Shown here in pieces: positions 37,481 through 46,608 of a stretch of 52,682 nucleotides of DNA; the stretch's first letter is position 1, and every line of letters begins with the position of its first letter. This DNA is from Defluviibacillus sp043739385. Its GTDB lineage: Bacteria > Pseudomonadota > Gammaproteobacteria > Burkholderiales > Burkholderiaceae_C. A model generated the notes under the pieces. It was not told the origin of the DNA. It made no database searches and saw only the letters and a program-made list of their open reading frames with translations. The DNA lies in contig JAYUED010000055.1 in assembly GCA_043739385.1 (NCBI GenBank), positions 1 through 52,682 on the forward strand. Direction: 5' to 3'. The translations under genes and the position numbers were made by a program.

Positions 37481-38659
37481 ATGAGCCTGCACTCCCCTAA
37501 TCCCACTGCCCATCCCACCTCTTGCGCCCTCAGCTGGCCTAGCCCTGCCCGTGAGGCCGCATTCAATGCGTGGATCGCACCCTTGGCAGAGCAACACCAG
37601 CTGCTGTTGCACACACTGCGCCCTGCTTCAGCAGATGCCAGCTTCCGGCGCTACTTGCGGCTGGACGCTCAGACCGCAGGGCAAGACACGCCTCGCAGCC
37701 TCGTTGTGATGGACGCGCCACCCGACAAGGAGGACTGCAAACCCTTCGTCAAAGTCGCAGCACTGATGTCTGCTGCAGGTCTTCACGTACCGGATATCTT
37801 GGCTTGGGACGAACTCAGCGGCTTCATCTTGCTCAGCGATCTGGGCGCGCAAACCATGATGGCTGTGATTCAGGACAAAACCCCTCCCGAGTACCTCGTC
37901 CACCCCGAAGATCGTTTTTGGCATCGACCCGCCCCCAGTGAGGACGTTCAAGCCATGTACTTGCAGGCACTGGATGTGCTCATCGCTTGGCAACTCGCTT
38001 CCCGCCAGGGCGTGCTCCCCGCCTACGACAGCGCCTTGCTGCACCGCGAGCTGAAGTTGTTCCCCGATTGGTATTTGGGCCAACACCGGGGCATAGACGT
38101 TGACGCGCCCCAGCACAGCAAGCTCCAACAAACGCTGACAGAAACCTTCGACATCCTCGTCAAAAATAATTTGGCAGCACCGAATGTCTACGTTCACCGT
38201 GATTTCATGCCGAGAAACTTAATGGCAGGCGTAACCACACTAGGCGTTCTGGATTTCCAAGATGCCGTCTACGGCCCCATCACCTACGATATTGCCTGCC
38301 TGCTGCGCGATGCCTTTCTCAGCTGGGACGAAAGCTTTGTGCTCGACATCACCATCCGCTACTGGCAAAAAGCCCGCAAAGCTGGTTTGCTGGACTTTGA
38401 AGGCTGGAGCGAGAATTTTGGCGATTTTTACCGCAGTATGGAGTGGATGGGCTTGCAGCGTCACATCAAAGTCGCAGGCATCTTCGCCCGGCTGACGCTG
38501 CGCGATGGCAAACCGCAGTATTTAGCCGATGCGCCCCGCTTTATCGGCTACATCCGCGCCACAGCAGGCCGCTACCGCGAACTCAAACCGCTGCTGTACT
38601 TGGTTGATGAAGTAGAAGGCATTAAGGCTGACAGCGGTTACTCATTCGGTCGGGTTTAG
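37481..38659 (+). CDS. amgK: Phosphotransferase, AmgK-like cell-wall amino sugar kinase
   Basis: 392 aa with an aminoglycoside-phosphotransferase fold. ASFRRYLRLDA resembles the nucleotide-binding N-lobe, VYVHRDFMPRNLMAG is the catalytic loop (Asp in HRDF) and LGVLDFQDAVYGPITYDIAC is the metal-binding segment. In Pseudomonas, AmgK (N-acetylmuramate/GlcNAc anomeric kinase) is encoded next to lptD and followed by murU; here it is also divergent from lptD, 89 bp apart, but no murU follows. The location makes AmgK the best guess; substrate unproven. Confidence 0.82.
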   Translation: MSLHSPNPTAHPTSCALSWPSPAREAAFNAWIAPLAEQHQLLLHTLRPASADASFRRYLRLDAQTAGQDTPRSLVVMDAPPDKEDCKPFVKVAALMSAAGLHVPDILAWDELSGFILLSDLGAQTMMAVIQDKTPPEYLVHPEDRFWHRPAPSEDVQAMYLQALDVLIAWQLASRQGVLPAYDSALLHRELKLFPDWYLGQHRGIDVDAPQHSKLQQTLTETFDILVKNNLAAPNVYVHRDFMPRNLMAGVTTLGVLDFQDAVYGPITYDIACLLRDAFLSWDESFVLDITIRYWQKARKAGLLDFEGWSENFGDFYRSMEWMGLQRHIKVAGIFARLTLRDGKPQYLADAPRFIGYIRATAGRYRELKPLLYLVDEVEGIKADSGYSFGRV

Positions 38660-38689
38660 GCGACTGTAAGCGACTCAAAAACGCTGAAA

Positions 38690-39094
38690 TCAAGCCTTCG
38701 CAGCCCCATCTACGACCTCCGCTGCCGAGCGGAATGCGTCCACCGCTGCGGGCACACCGCAATAAATGCTGGCGTGCAGCAGCACCTCCTGAATTTCGGC
38801 TACGGTAGCTCCGTTGTTCAGCGCACCGCGCACATGGCCTTTAAGCTCTTGCTGCTTGCCCAAAGCTGTCAGCATCGCCACGGTAATGAGGCCACGGGTC
38901 TTCAAATCCAGGCCGTCCCGCAGCCACACATCACCCCATGCGTTGCGTGTGATGTATTGCTGTATGGGCATGGTGAATTCAGTAGCTTTGCCCAGGGCAT
39001 TGGCAACGAAATCTTCACCCATGACTTGTTAGCGTCGGGCTAAGCCTTTGTCGTAGTCTTTGTGGGTATCAAGGCTATTCGCAGAGGTGTTCAT
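38690..39094 (-). pseudogene. Carboxymuconolactone decarboxylase-family gene with in-frame stop
   Basis: Starting from the ATG at 39094, which has a good ribosome site (aaaggaaaaacgcc), the frame reads MNTSANSLDTHKDYDKGLARR, hits TAA at 39029-39031, then continues in the same frame as QVMGEDFVANALGKATEFTM and on to 38690. The two parts join exactly into the usual N-terminus of the family (RR-x-VMG), so one substitution created the stop. An ATG at 39022, three codons after the stop, could restart translation to give a 110-aa protein lacking the first helix. The catalytic-type region LLHASIYCGVPAAVDAF is intact. It diverges from the catabolic cluster across a 133-bp gap. Confidence 0.85.
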
Positions 39095-39156
39095 GGCGTT
39101 TTTCCTTTAAAAAAGCACAAGGATAACGAAGGCAAGATCCGCATCTTCATTTCCAC

Positions 39157-39185
39157 TTGTCAAGATTGGAAGTTTGTCCTAAACT
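39157..39185 (+). promoter_or_regulatory. Candidate sigma-70 promoter of the catabolic cluster
   Basis: -35 ttgtca at 39157-39162 (5 of 6 consensus), 17-bp spacer, -10 taaact at 39180-39185 (4 of 6). It is 43 bp upstream of the first gene. The -35 box sits in a near-palindrome (cttgtcaag), which might also be an operator. The whole gap 39095-39227 is A/T-rich and divides the cluster from the divergent decarboxylase-like gene. Confidence 0.5.
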
Positions 39186-39227
39186 GAGTCTAATTAAGAA
39201 AGTAAATAAAAATTAAAGGCAAATCCT

Positions 39228-39716
39228 ATGCACAACGCGCCTTCGCAGTGCCCGCCCTCGCTGCCCGCCAATGCCCTGCAAGGCACCTGGCATTTGCTTC
39301 GATGGGAGATCAGCTATGGCGATAACCGGCACATCACCCTGCCCTACGGCGACGATGCGACCGGTTTAATCCAGTACACCGATGATGGTTGGATGAGCGC
39401 CAGCATTGCTCGCGGCAACCGGGGCCAGCTATCGAGCGACAGCATGCGCAACGCACCTGCAGCCGAGCGGCTGACGGCGTTTGAGAGCTACTTTCAGTAT
39501 GCCGGGCCCTATGTGGTGCGCATGAATAACGGTCGACAGCAGGTGGTACACAGCGTCACCCATTCGCTGAACCCCAATTTCGTCGGTACGCAGCAGATCC
39601 GCAACATGAACTTTGATGACCGGGGCGACCTCACGCTGTCGGCATCAGACACAGTGCCGGGCACGACCGTAGAGCGGCACCACAGCCTGATTTGGACGCG
39701 CAGGAACTCGGCATGA
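39228..39716 (+). CDS. Lipocalin-like domain protein
   Basis: 162 aa, one lipocalin-like barrel (Pfam Lipocalin_5 type): ALQGTWHLLRWEISYGDN, TGLIQYTDDGWMSASIARGN, and a late QQVVHSVTHSLNPNFVGTQQ strand pair. No signal peptide, so cytosolic. Members occur in aromatic-degradation and polyketide-like clusters as small-ligand binders or cyclase-like proteins with little direct characterisation. It is the first gene of the plus-strand catabolic run; its stop overlaps the start of the PaaN-like gene (ATGA). Confidence 0.82.
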   Translation: MHNAPSQCPPSLPANALQGTWHLLRWEISYGDNRHITLPYGDDATGLIQYTDDGWMSASIARGNRGQLSSDSMRNAPAAERLTAFESYFQYAGPYVVRMNNGRQQVVHSVTHSLNPNFVGTQQIRNMNFDDRGDLTLSASDTVPGTTVERHHSLIWTRRNSA

Positions 39717-41410
39717 GCACCCATCCACTATTCAAAAAGCACCGCGCCATCTTCGAGCGCGCCCAACTGGCTTGCCGCGAACGCCACTGCTGGAGTCCGT
39801 TCCCCGAAATGCCGTCCAAATACTCGGACACGGCAATCGCGCAGTCAACCGGTCTGTCAGCCTTCAATGCCCATCTTGACCGTCACTTTGCGCTGGATCA
39901 GCCCGGCACCGTCGGCGAGCTGGGTGAGGAGGTCTCGCCGTATACGCAGGCCCCGCTGAACATCTGCTACCCGCAAGCCGATGTGGACACGCTCTTCACC
40001 GCCGCCGCGCAGGCTATGCCTTCCTGGGCCGCCGCCAGCATCAGCGCCCGCACTGGCGTGCTGATGGAGGTCATCGACGTGCTCTACCGCAAACACCTGT
40101 TCGAGATCGCCAACGCCGTGATGCATACCGCTGGGCAAAGCTTCAACATGGCCTATGCCGGCTCCGGCGTGAACGCGCTAGACCGAGGCATCGAGGCGCT
40201 GGTTTACGCCCACCAGGCGATGACCACCGTTACACCCAACGCCCGTTGGGTACGCCAGTTTGGCACCGCCACCATTACTCTGGACAAAACCTACCGGCTC
40301 GTTCCCCGTGGTGTGGCGGTCTGCTTCAGTTGCGCCAGCTTCCCCACCTGGAACGCCTGGCCGTCGATGATGGCGAACCTGGCCACCGGCAACGCGGTGA
40401 TCGTCAAGCCCCACCCTGCTACCGTGCTTCCGATGGCGATCACTGTTCGCGTGTTCCGCCAAGTGCTGGCGGCCGCAGGCTTTGATGCTAATCTGGTCAC
40501 GATGGCCCTGGACAGCGCCGCTGAGCCTCTGGGCAAGGTGCTGGTTAAACACCCCCAAACCGCCATCGTCGATTTCACCGGCGGCGTGCGCTTTGGCCAG
40601 TGGGTCGAGCAGAACGCCCACCCTGCACTCTGCTTCACCGAAACCGCCGGCTGCAACACTGTGGTGCTGGAATCCACCGACAACCTGGATGCCGCGCTGC
40701 GCAGCTTGGCTACCACGCTGTGCATGTTCAGTGCGCAAATGTGTACCAGCCCACAAAACATCTACGTCCCCACCGCCGGGGTGAAAACACCTTCTGGCAC
40801 GGTGCCGCTCGACGAAGTCGCCCGCCGCCTGGCCGACGCTGTGCGGGCCCTGACCAGCGAACCTAAAAAAGCTGCGATGATCCTCGCGACTGTCCAGTCC
40901 GACACCACGCTGGCCCTGCTGCTACAGCTGCAGACCGAAGGCGCACAGCGCGGCAAGGTATTGCTGCAGCCCCAGGCCTACCCTCATCCCGACCACCCCC
41001 AGGCCCGCACCAGCACCCCGCTGATGCTGCAAGTCAGCAAAGCCGAGCGCGACCTGTATGGCGAAGAGCGCTTCGGCCCCATCAGCTTCGTGATCGCCTG
41101 TGACGACGGTGCCGATGCGCTGCACCAGGCCACCACCGATGTGAAGCAGTTCGGCGGATTGACAGCCTTCCTGTATTCGACAGATGAAAGCTTCATCACC
41201 GAAGCCGAATCCCGCTACGCCCACGCCGGTGCCCAGCTCACCATCAACCTGACCGGCCCGATGCCGTTGAACTTCGCTGCGGCGTACAGCGACTACCACG
41301 TCACCGGCCTGAACCCCGCAGGCAACGCCAGCCTGACCGACCTGGCCTTCGTCGCCAGCCGCTTTCGCATCGTGCAGTCGCGACGGCCTGTAGCCGTGCG
41401 GTCGCCATGA
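39713..41410 (+). CDS. PaaN-like aldehyde dehydrogenase
   Basis: 565 aa from the ATG at 39713 (MSTHPLFKKHRAIFERA), overlapping the lipocalin-like stop. This is the PaaN-type long ALDH, with a ~60-residue N-terminal arm, NAD region NLATGNAVIVKPHPATVLPM, catalytic region SAQMCTSPQNIYVP (Cys) and TETAGCNTVVLES. In the phenylacetyl-CoA pathway PaaN relatives oxidise a ring-opened CoA semialdehyde. The rest of the paa operon (monooxygenase, isomerase) is absent, so here it probably oxidises an aldehyde made by another enzyme of this cluster, perhaps the carotenoid-oxygenase-family protein. Confidence 0.83.
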   Translation: MSTHPLFKKHRAIFERAQLACRERHCWSPFPEMPSKYSDTAIAQSTGLSAFNAHLDRHFALDQPGTVGELGEEVSPYTQAPLNICYPQADVDTLFTAAAQAMPSWAAASISARTGVLMEVIDVLYRKHLFEIANAVMHTAGQSFNMAYAGSGVNALDRGIEALVYAHQAMTTVTPNARWVRQFGTATITLDKTYRLVPRGVAVCFSCASFPTWNAWPSMMANLATGNAVIVKPHPATVLPMAITVRVFRQVLAAAGFDANLVTMALDSAAEPLGKVLVKHPQTAIVDFTGGVRFGQWVEQNAHPALCFTETAGCNTVVLESTDNLDAALRSLATTLCMFSAQMCTSPQNIYVPTAGVKTPSGTVPLDEVARRLADAVRALTSEPKKAAMILATVQSDTTLALLLQLQTEGAQRGKVLLQPQAYPHPDHPQARTSTPLMLQVSKAERDLYGEERFGPISFVIACDDGADALHQATTDVKQFGGLTAFLYSTDESFITEAESRYAHAGAQLTINLTGPMPLNFAAAYSDYHVTGLNPAGNASLTDLAFVASRFRIVQSRRPVAVRSP

Positions 41411-41454
41411 ACTGCATTTGACCCATTCACCATCTAAAAAAAGGAGACACAAGC

Positions 41455-42579
41455 ATGCAACTGAGAACTGTCAACAAAACGATACTAACCATCGGTCTAA
41501 GCACCAGTCTGGCTGCGCTGGCCCAGTCCAGCATCACGCTGGGAGGGCAACTCAAGATCGGTGTTGACCAGGTTAGTTATGCGGGCGGCGCTGTGAACAA
41601 TGCGCCAGTGAACAACCCAAAGAGCAATCTGCGCGTCACCGACAACTCCTCCTGGTGGTTCATCAAGGGCGAGGAAGACTTAGGAGGTGGCAACAAGGCC
41701 TTCTTTCACAGCGAGTGGAGCTTCAGCGCGGACACCGGTGCCGCCGGTCAGGGCCGTTTTTCTGCGCTCGGACTAAGTAATCCTGACTGGGGCCGTGTGC
41801 TGCTGGGCCAATGGGCAATCTACTTCTCGTCCGATGCCCTCATCAGCCCAAATGGCATCCTCGACGCTGGGCCCTATGCTAGCGGCACGCTCAATCTGCT
41901 GGGCCCCATCGGGCGCCAGTTGCAGTATTTTTCAGGCGGATTCCTGTCCAACACACTGCGCTACGACTCGCCGCGCTGGAGCGGATTCGGCTTCAGCACA
42001 GCCTATAGCTTCGATACAGAAGCAGCTGGGCAGAGCGGCCACCGTACCTTGAACCTCAACCCGACCTACATCGCCGGCCCGGTAACCCTCTACTGGAATC
42101 ACCTAAGCCGCGGTCGCCAGCCCGGAGCACCAGGCAACTTCGCTACCCAATACGGCCAGACCGCTGACCGTCTGGGCGCAAGCTACGTGTTCGACTCAGG
42201 ACTGAAGCTCGCCGCTCTGTGGGATCGCAACACCGTCGAAGGCTCTGCCATAACGGGCGGCAAGCTGAGCCGTGATGCCTGGGCTCTGCCCCTGAGTTGG
42301 CGCAACGGCCTGCACTTGGTCAGTGCCACCTACGGCCAGGCCAAATCGCTCAAGACCGGTGGCACGACCACAGCGGACACTGGCGCAAAGATGTTGTCGG
42401 TAGGGTACGAGTACGCGCTTTCCAAGCGATCCTCCCTTGCTGCGAGCTATTCCACTGTCCGCAATGACGCGCGTGCCGGCTACGACTTCTGGTATCCGAC
42501 CAATACGCTAGCCAAACCCGCAGATTTCTCTGGTTTCAACTCACGCTATATCTACGTGGGCATCAAGCACTCGTTCTAA
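41455..42579 (+). CDS. Gram-negative porin (Porin_4, Burkholderiales type)
   Basis: 374 aa: a signal peptide ending SLAALAQ, then the family pattern SSITLGGQLKIGVDQ, TDNSSWWFIKGEEDLGGGNK and a C-terminal strand ending in Phe (YIYVGIKHSF), as needed for outer-membrane insertion. These trimeric barrels allow diffusion of small solutes. Located between two catabolic enzyme genes, it is likely a dedicated uptake channel for the substrate. A ribosome site (aaggagacacaagc) precedes the ATG. Confidence 0.93.
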   Translation: MQLRTVNKTILTIGLSTSLAALAQSSITLGGQLKIGVDQVSYAGGAVNNAPVNNPKSNLRVTDNSSWWFIKGEEDLGGGNKAFFHSEWSFSADTGAAGQGRFSALGLSNPDWGRVLLGQWAIYFSSDALISPNGILDAGPYASGTLNLLGPIGRQLQYFSGGFLSNTLRYDSPRWSGFGFSTAYSFDTEAAGQSGHRTLNLNPTYIAGPVTLYWNHLSRGRQPGAPGNFATQYGQTADRLGASYVFDSGLKLAALWDRNTVEGSAITGGKLSRDAWALPLSWRNGLHLVSATYGQAKSLKTGGTTTADTGAKMLSVGYEYALSKRSSLAASYSTVRNDARAGYDFWYPTNTLAKPADFSGFNSRYIYVGIKHSF

Positions 42580-42641
42580 AAGAACACTGATCTGCCCCAC
42601 ATCACGCATTCTTCTCTCCAGCACTGAAAGGACATAAAGCC

Positions 42642-44087
42642 ATGAACATGAATGAAATTCCGGTTCTCTGCGGGGGCTTCGCGCCCATCGACCGCGAAGT
42701 AACCCTGGAACTCACCGACATTGAAGGTGAAGTCCCCAAAGACCTCTCTGGCATGTACGTGCGTAACGGCCCGAACCGCCGCTTCGAGGCTCCGGGCCGT
42801 TACCACTGGTTTGACGGCGACGGCATGCTGCACGCCGTACGCTTCGAGGGCGGGCGCGTGCAATACCAAAACCGCTGGGTCGCAACCGACAGCCTGAAGG
42901 AAGAACTGGTCGCGGGCCAAGCACTGTGGCAAGGCATCAAGGATCCTCCGCGCAAAGACCGGCCCGACATGCCCGTCAAGAACACCTCCAACACCGACGT
43001 GAAGTTCTACGCTGGCAACTTGGTCTCCATGTGGTATCTGGGCGGCTCGGTCTATCAGGTTCGCCCCGGCGATCTGTCCACCGTAGGCAAGCTGGAGTTT
43101 GACCTGCGCATGAAAGACCTGCCGGTTTCAGCCCACTCCAAGGTGGACGAGCGTACCGGTGAATTCCTGTTCTTCGCCTACGGCAAAGAAGCGCCCTACA
43201 TGCACTATGGCGTGATGGACCGCTTGGGTGCGCTCAAGACCTTCATGCCGGTACAGCTGCCAGGCCCACGCCTGCCGCACGACATGGCGATCACGCCGAA
43301 TTACACCATCGTGCATGACCTACCGCTGTTCTACGACATGGATGCGTTTGCCGCAGGACGCCACAAACTGAAATTCCATCACACGCTGCCTTCACGCTTT
43401 GGCGTGATCCCGCGCCACGGCACGCCGGAGCAGATCCGCTGGTTCGAGGCCAAACCGACCTATATGTACCACGTGTCAAATGCGTGGGAAGAGGACGACG
43501 GTCAGGGCGGCACCGAGATCGTGATGACCGGCACGCCCTTTCGCCTGCCACGCGATCACCGGGGCGCACTGGATGTGGAGCGCTTCCCCAAGATGTTGGC
43601 CAACTTGGAACATGACTTCATGTTCTACGAATGGCGCTTCAACCTGCGCACCGGCCAGACCAAAGAGCGCGTGATTGACGACATCGTGAACCAGGAATTT
43701 CCCGTCATCAATTCCTGGATGCAGGGCTACAAGACCCGCTACTCGTGGAACGTGCTGATGGGTCGCCTGAACCAGGCCGAAGACCCACGCTTTTGCGGCT
43801 TCGCCCGCTACGACCTTCAACGCGATACCTGTACCACCTACCACGCCGGAGTTCACAAATGGTTCAGCGAAGCGCCATTCGCGCCCAAGGACAACTGGAA
43901 AGAAGAGGACGATGGCTACCTGGTCGGCTTCATGTGGGACGACCAGAAAAAGGCCTCGTTCATCACGGTGTTTGATGCCAAGGACATCGCCAAGGGGCCG
44001 GTCGCCAAGATCCGCATGCCGCAGCGCGTACCCAATGGCTTCCACGCCACCTGGGTAAGTGCCGAACGCCTCTCCAGAGGTTACTGA
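42642..44087 (+). CDS. Carotenoid oxygenase-family alkene-cleaving dioxygenase
   Basis: 481 aa, a complete seven-bladed-propeller non-heme iron enzyme. All four iron-ligand histidines are present: SAHSK (~164), LPHDMA (~212), MYHVSNAWEE (~277) and PNGFHATW (~467). Family members split a C=C bond with O2, giving two carbonyl products; bacterial forms act on stilbenes, isoeugenol-type phenylpropenes or apocarotenoids. I cannot pick one by sequence. The adjacent acyl-CoA ligase and ALDH suggest an acidic or aldehyde-yielding substrate. It is the key oxidative enzyme of the cluster. Confidence 0.9.
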   Translation: MNMNEIPVLCGGFAPIDREVTLELTDIEGEVPKDLSGMYVRNGPNRRFEAPGRYHWFDGDGMLHAVRFEGGRVQYQNRWVATDSLKEELVAGQALWQGIKDPPRKDRPDMPVKNTSNTDVKFYAGNLVSMWYLGGSVYQVRPGDLSTVGKLEFDLRMKDLPVSAHSKVDERTGEFLFFAYGKEAPYMHYGVMDRLGALKTFMPVQLPGPRLPHDMAITPNYTIVHDLPLFYDMDAFAAGRHKLKFHHTLPSRFGVIPRHGTPEQIRWFEAKPTYMYHVSNAWEEDDGQGGTEIVMTGTPFRLPRDHRGALDVERFPKMLANLEHDFMFYEWRFNLRTGQTKERVIDDIVNQEFPVINSWMQGYKTRYSWNVLMGRLNQAEDPRFCGFARYDLQRDTCTTYHAGVHKWFSEAPFAPKDNWKEEDDGYLVGFMWDDQKKASFITVFDAKDIAKGPVAKIRMPQRVPNGFHATWVSAERLSRGY

Positions 44088-44103
44088 TTCTGCAGGAGCA
44101 GCT

Positions 44104-45840
44104 ATGATTTTAATACCGCAAGCCACCATCGACGAGTACACCCACAAGGGCTGGTGGGGCACCACCACGCTGTGGGATCTGTTCTTGCAAAACCTGCGCG
44201 AACAGCCCGAGGCCGAGGCAATCGTTGACGCGACCAACCGGCCCGATTTCGCACCCGGTGCACAGCAACGCTGGACTTGGTGCCAGTTGGGAGTACAGAC
44301 GGATCGCTGGGCCGCCTCACTGCTGCGTCATGGCATCCAGCGCGACCAGGTGGTGGTCGTGCAACTGCCCAATTGCGTAGAGCAGTTCGCTGTCTACTTG
44401 GCGTGCGCACGGCTGGGCATTGTCATCACCCCCGTGCCCATACAGTACCGCGAGCACGAGCTGGCCCATATCCTGCACAGCACACAAGCGGTGGCTGCCA
44501 TCACCTTCTCACGCATTGGCAAGGCTGACACGGGCCACGCCGCCGCACAGATGTACCGCGAGCTGCAACATGACTACCCGCACCTGAAATCTGTGCTGGC
44601 ACTCGACACGCAGGACGCCCCGCTGTCTGACGCGCAAGACCTGACCACCCTGCATATAGCCGAGCGCGCTGCCGCCATCACTGCGAACGACGTGTTCAGC
44701 ATCTGCTGGACTTCGGGCACCGAAGCCAACCCCAAGGGCGTGCCACGCAGCCATAACGAATGGCTCATCATCGCGCCCTCCATCATTGAGGCAGCTGAAC
44801 TCGCCCCCCATTCACGCATGCTCAACCCCTTCCCCATGGTCAATATGGCGGGTATTTCCACCGCCTTCGCCACTGGACTGGTGCTGGGTGCCACCGTGGT
44901 GCAGCACCAACCGTTCACGCTGCCGCTGTTTCTGCAACAGTTGCGCGATGAGCGCATCGACTACACCGTAGCCCCCCCCGCAGTGCTCAATATGCTGCTG
45001 CAAAACGAGACCCTGCTGGCAGACATCGACTTCAAGCGCCTGTGGCGCATAGGTTCAGGCTCAGCCCCACTGTCAGACTGGATGGTGCGCGGCTTTGCCG
45101 ACAAGTACGGTGTGCAGATCGTCAACTACTTCGGCTCCAACGAAGGTGCGGCGCTCAGCGGCAACCGCATCGACATCCCCGACCCCGGCCTGCGCGCCCA
45201 ATTCTTCCCGCGCGCGGGGGTCGAGGGCTTTAAGTGGGCCATCTCCACCGCCCTCAAGATCAAGACGCGCCTGGTCAACCTGGACACAGGCGAGGACATC
45301 ACTACGCCCGGTGTCCCTGGTGAAATTCGCTTCTCTGGCCCTACCATCTTCAGTGGCTACTACGGCACGCCTGAGTTGACAGCCCGCTCGTTCGACGCGC
45401 AGGGCTACTACAAGACAGGCGACCTGTTCGAGATCGCTGGCGACAAGAACCAGTACTACCGTTACATGGGCCGCTCCAAGGATTTGGTGATGCGCGGCGG
45501 CGTGAACATTTCCGCCGAAGAAATCGAAAACCTGCTGCTGGCCTGCCCCGGTGTACGCGAAGCGGCGGTGGTGGGCGTACCCGATGCCACGCTCGGCGAA
45601 AAGGTCTGCGCCTGCATCGTACCCACCACGCCAGGTGCGGTCAGCCTAGCGGCGCTGAAAGACTTTCTAAAAGAGCAGAAAAAAGTGGCCATCTACAAAC
45701 TGCCTGAGCACCTGCTGTTGCTGGATGCCCTGCCGCGCAACCCGGTGGGCAAGATCGTCAAGCGCGACCTGCGTGAGCAAGCGAAAGCGATGGTGTCGTC
45801 AACGGCTGCTGCGGCAACCACCGGCAAGGCCAGCACATGA
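44104..45840 (+). CDS. AMP-dependent acyl-CoA ligase
   Basis: 578 aa from the ATG at 44104, chosen because it has a strong ribosome site (ctgcaggagcagct) and lies 16 bp after the dioxygenase; an ORF start at 44059 overlaps that gene. Adenylate-forming motifs: ICWTSGTEANPKGVPRSHNE (~204), YYKTGDLFEIAGDKNQYYRY, and the terminal PVGKIVKRDL with the catalytic Lys (~549). It activates a carboxylic acid, aromatic or alicyclic by the look of the family, to its CoA thioester. It supplies the CoA substrate for the thiolase further along. Confidence 0.92.
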   Translation: MILIPQATIDEYTHKGWWGTTTLWDLFLQNLREQPEAEAIVDATNRPDFAPGAQQRWTWCQLGVQTDRWAASLLRHGIQRDQVVVVQLPNCVEQFAVYLACARLGIVITPVPIQYREHELAHILHSTQAVAAITFSRIGKADTGHAAAQMYRELQHDYPHLKSVLALDTQDAPLSDAQDLTTLHIAERAAAITANDVFSICWTSGTEANPKGVPRSHNEWLIIAPSIIEAAELAPHSRMLNPFPMVNMAGISTAFATGLVLGATVVQHQPFTLPLFLQQLRDERIDYTVAPPAVLNMLLQNETLLADIDFKRLWRIGSGSAPLSDWMVRGFADKYGVQIVNYFGSNEGAALSGNRIDIPDPGLRAQFFPRAGVEGFKWAISTALKIKTRLVNLDTGEDITTPGVPGEIRFSGPTIFSGYYGTPELTARSFDAQGYYKTGDLFEIAGDKNQYYRYMGRSKDLVMRGGVNISAEEIENLLLACPGVREAAVVGVPDATLGEKVCACIVPTTPGAVSLAALKDFLKEQKKVAIYKLPEHLLLLDALPRNPVGKIVKRDLREQAKAMVSSTAAAATTGKAST

Positions 45841-46556
45841 AGAACCTGCCTGTACTGCTGTTGATCCCCGGCATGCTCAACACCGCTGCGGTGTGGGCAC
45901 CTGTAGCCAAACGCCTGAGCAGCCATGCCGAGGTGCGCATCGCCAATGTGCAGACCCAGGCCAGCATCGCCGAGATGGCGCGCGATGCCTGGGCACTGGT
46001 GGCGGACGTACCAATCAACACACCGCTGGTGGTCTGCGGTTTTTCAATGGGGGGCTATGTCACTATTGAAATGCTAGCTGCTTGCGTACGACCTGTAGGC
46101 GCTATCGGCCTGCTGGACACTTCCGCTAGGCCAGAAACACCTGAAGGTGCGCTGATCCGCGAGAAAACCATCTCCGCCATCGAGCGCAACTTCGCCCGGA
46201 TGGTAGACAACGTGGCGCTGCTGGGCACCAGCGCTGAAACGCAGACCCAGCCCCTGTTGATGGCCGCTATCCGCCAAACTATGATGGACGTGGGACCGGA
46301 CTGCGCCATCCGCCAGAACCGCGCCATCATGGACAGGGGTGACTACCGCGACGCACTCACCCGCATCACCACCCCCTCGCTGGTGATGTGCGGTCGCGAA
46401 GACCGCATCACCCCGCCCAACCTGTCCGAAGAACTGGCCAGCCTTATCCCCGGTGCCCGCCTCGAATGGATTGACAACGCCGGCCACATGGGACTGCAAG
46501 AACAGCCCGACCAAGTGGCCGAATATCTGATGAAGCTGCTGCTTCACCTGACCTGA
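45837..46556 (+). CDS. Alpha/beta hydrolase
   Basis: 239 aa, with the usual triad: nucleophile elbow CGFSMGGY (Ser ~69), acid in MCGREDRITP (Asp ~188) and His in DNAGHMGLQEQ (~217). No signal peptide. Start overlaps the ligase stop by 4 nt (ATGA), so the two are coupled. Possible roles are thioester or C-C bond hydrolysis of a ring-fission or CoA intermediate, or ester cleavage of the entering substrate; sequence does not decide. Confidence 0.9.
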   Translation: MKNLPVLLLIPGMLNTAAVWAPVAKRLSSHAEVRIANVQTQASIAEMARDAWALVADVPINTPLVVCGFSMGGYVTIEMLAACVRPVGAIGLLDTSARPETPEGALIREKTISAIERNFARMVDNVALLGTSAETQTQPLLMAAIRQTMMDVGPDCAIRQNRAIMDRGDYRDALTRITTPSLVMCGREDRITPPNLSEELASLIPGARLEWIDNAGHMGLQEQPDQVAEYLMKLLLHLT

Positions 46557-46608
46557 CCAGCGCAGGACGTTTGAGAAACACCCACATCCATTTGAAGGAG
46601 GTAAAACC

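Noticed and set aside
39713..41410. A phenylacetate (paa) operon
   Set aside because: Only a PaaN-like gene is present; the ring epoxidase, isomerase and phenylacetate-CoA ligase set is absent.
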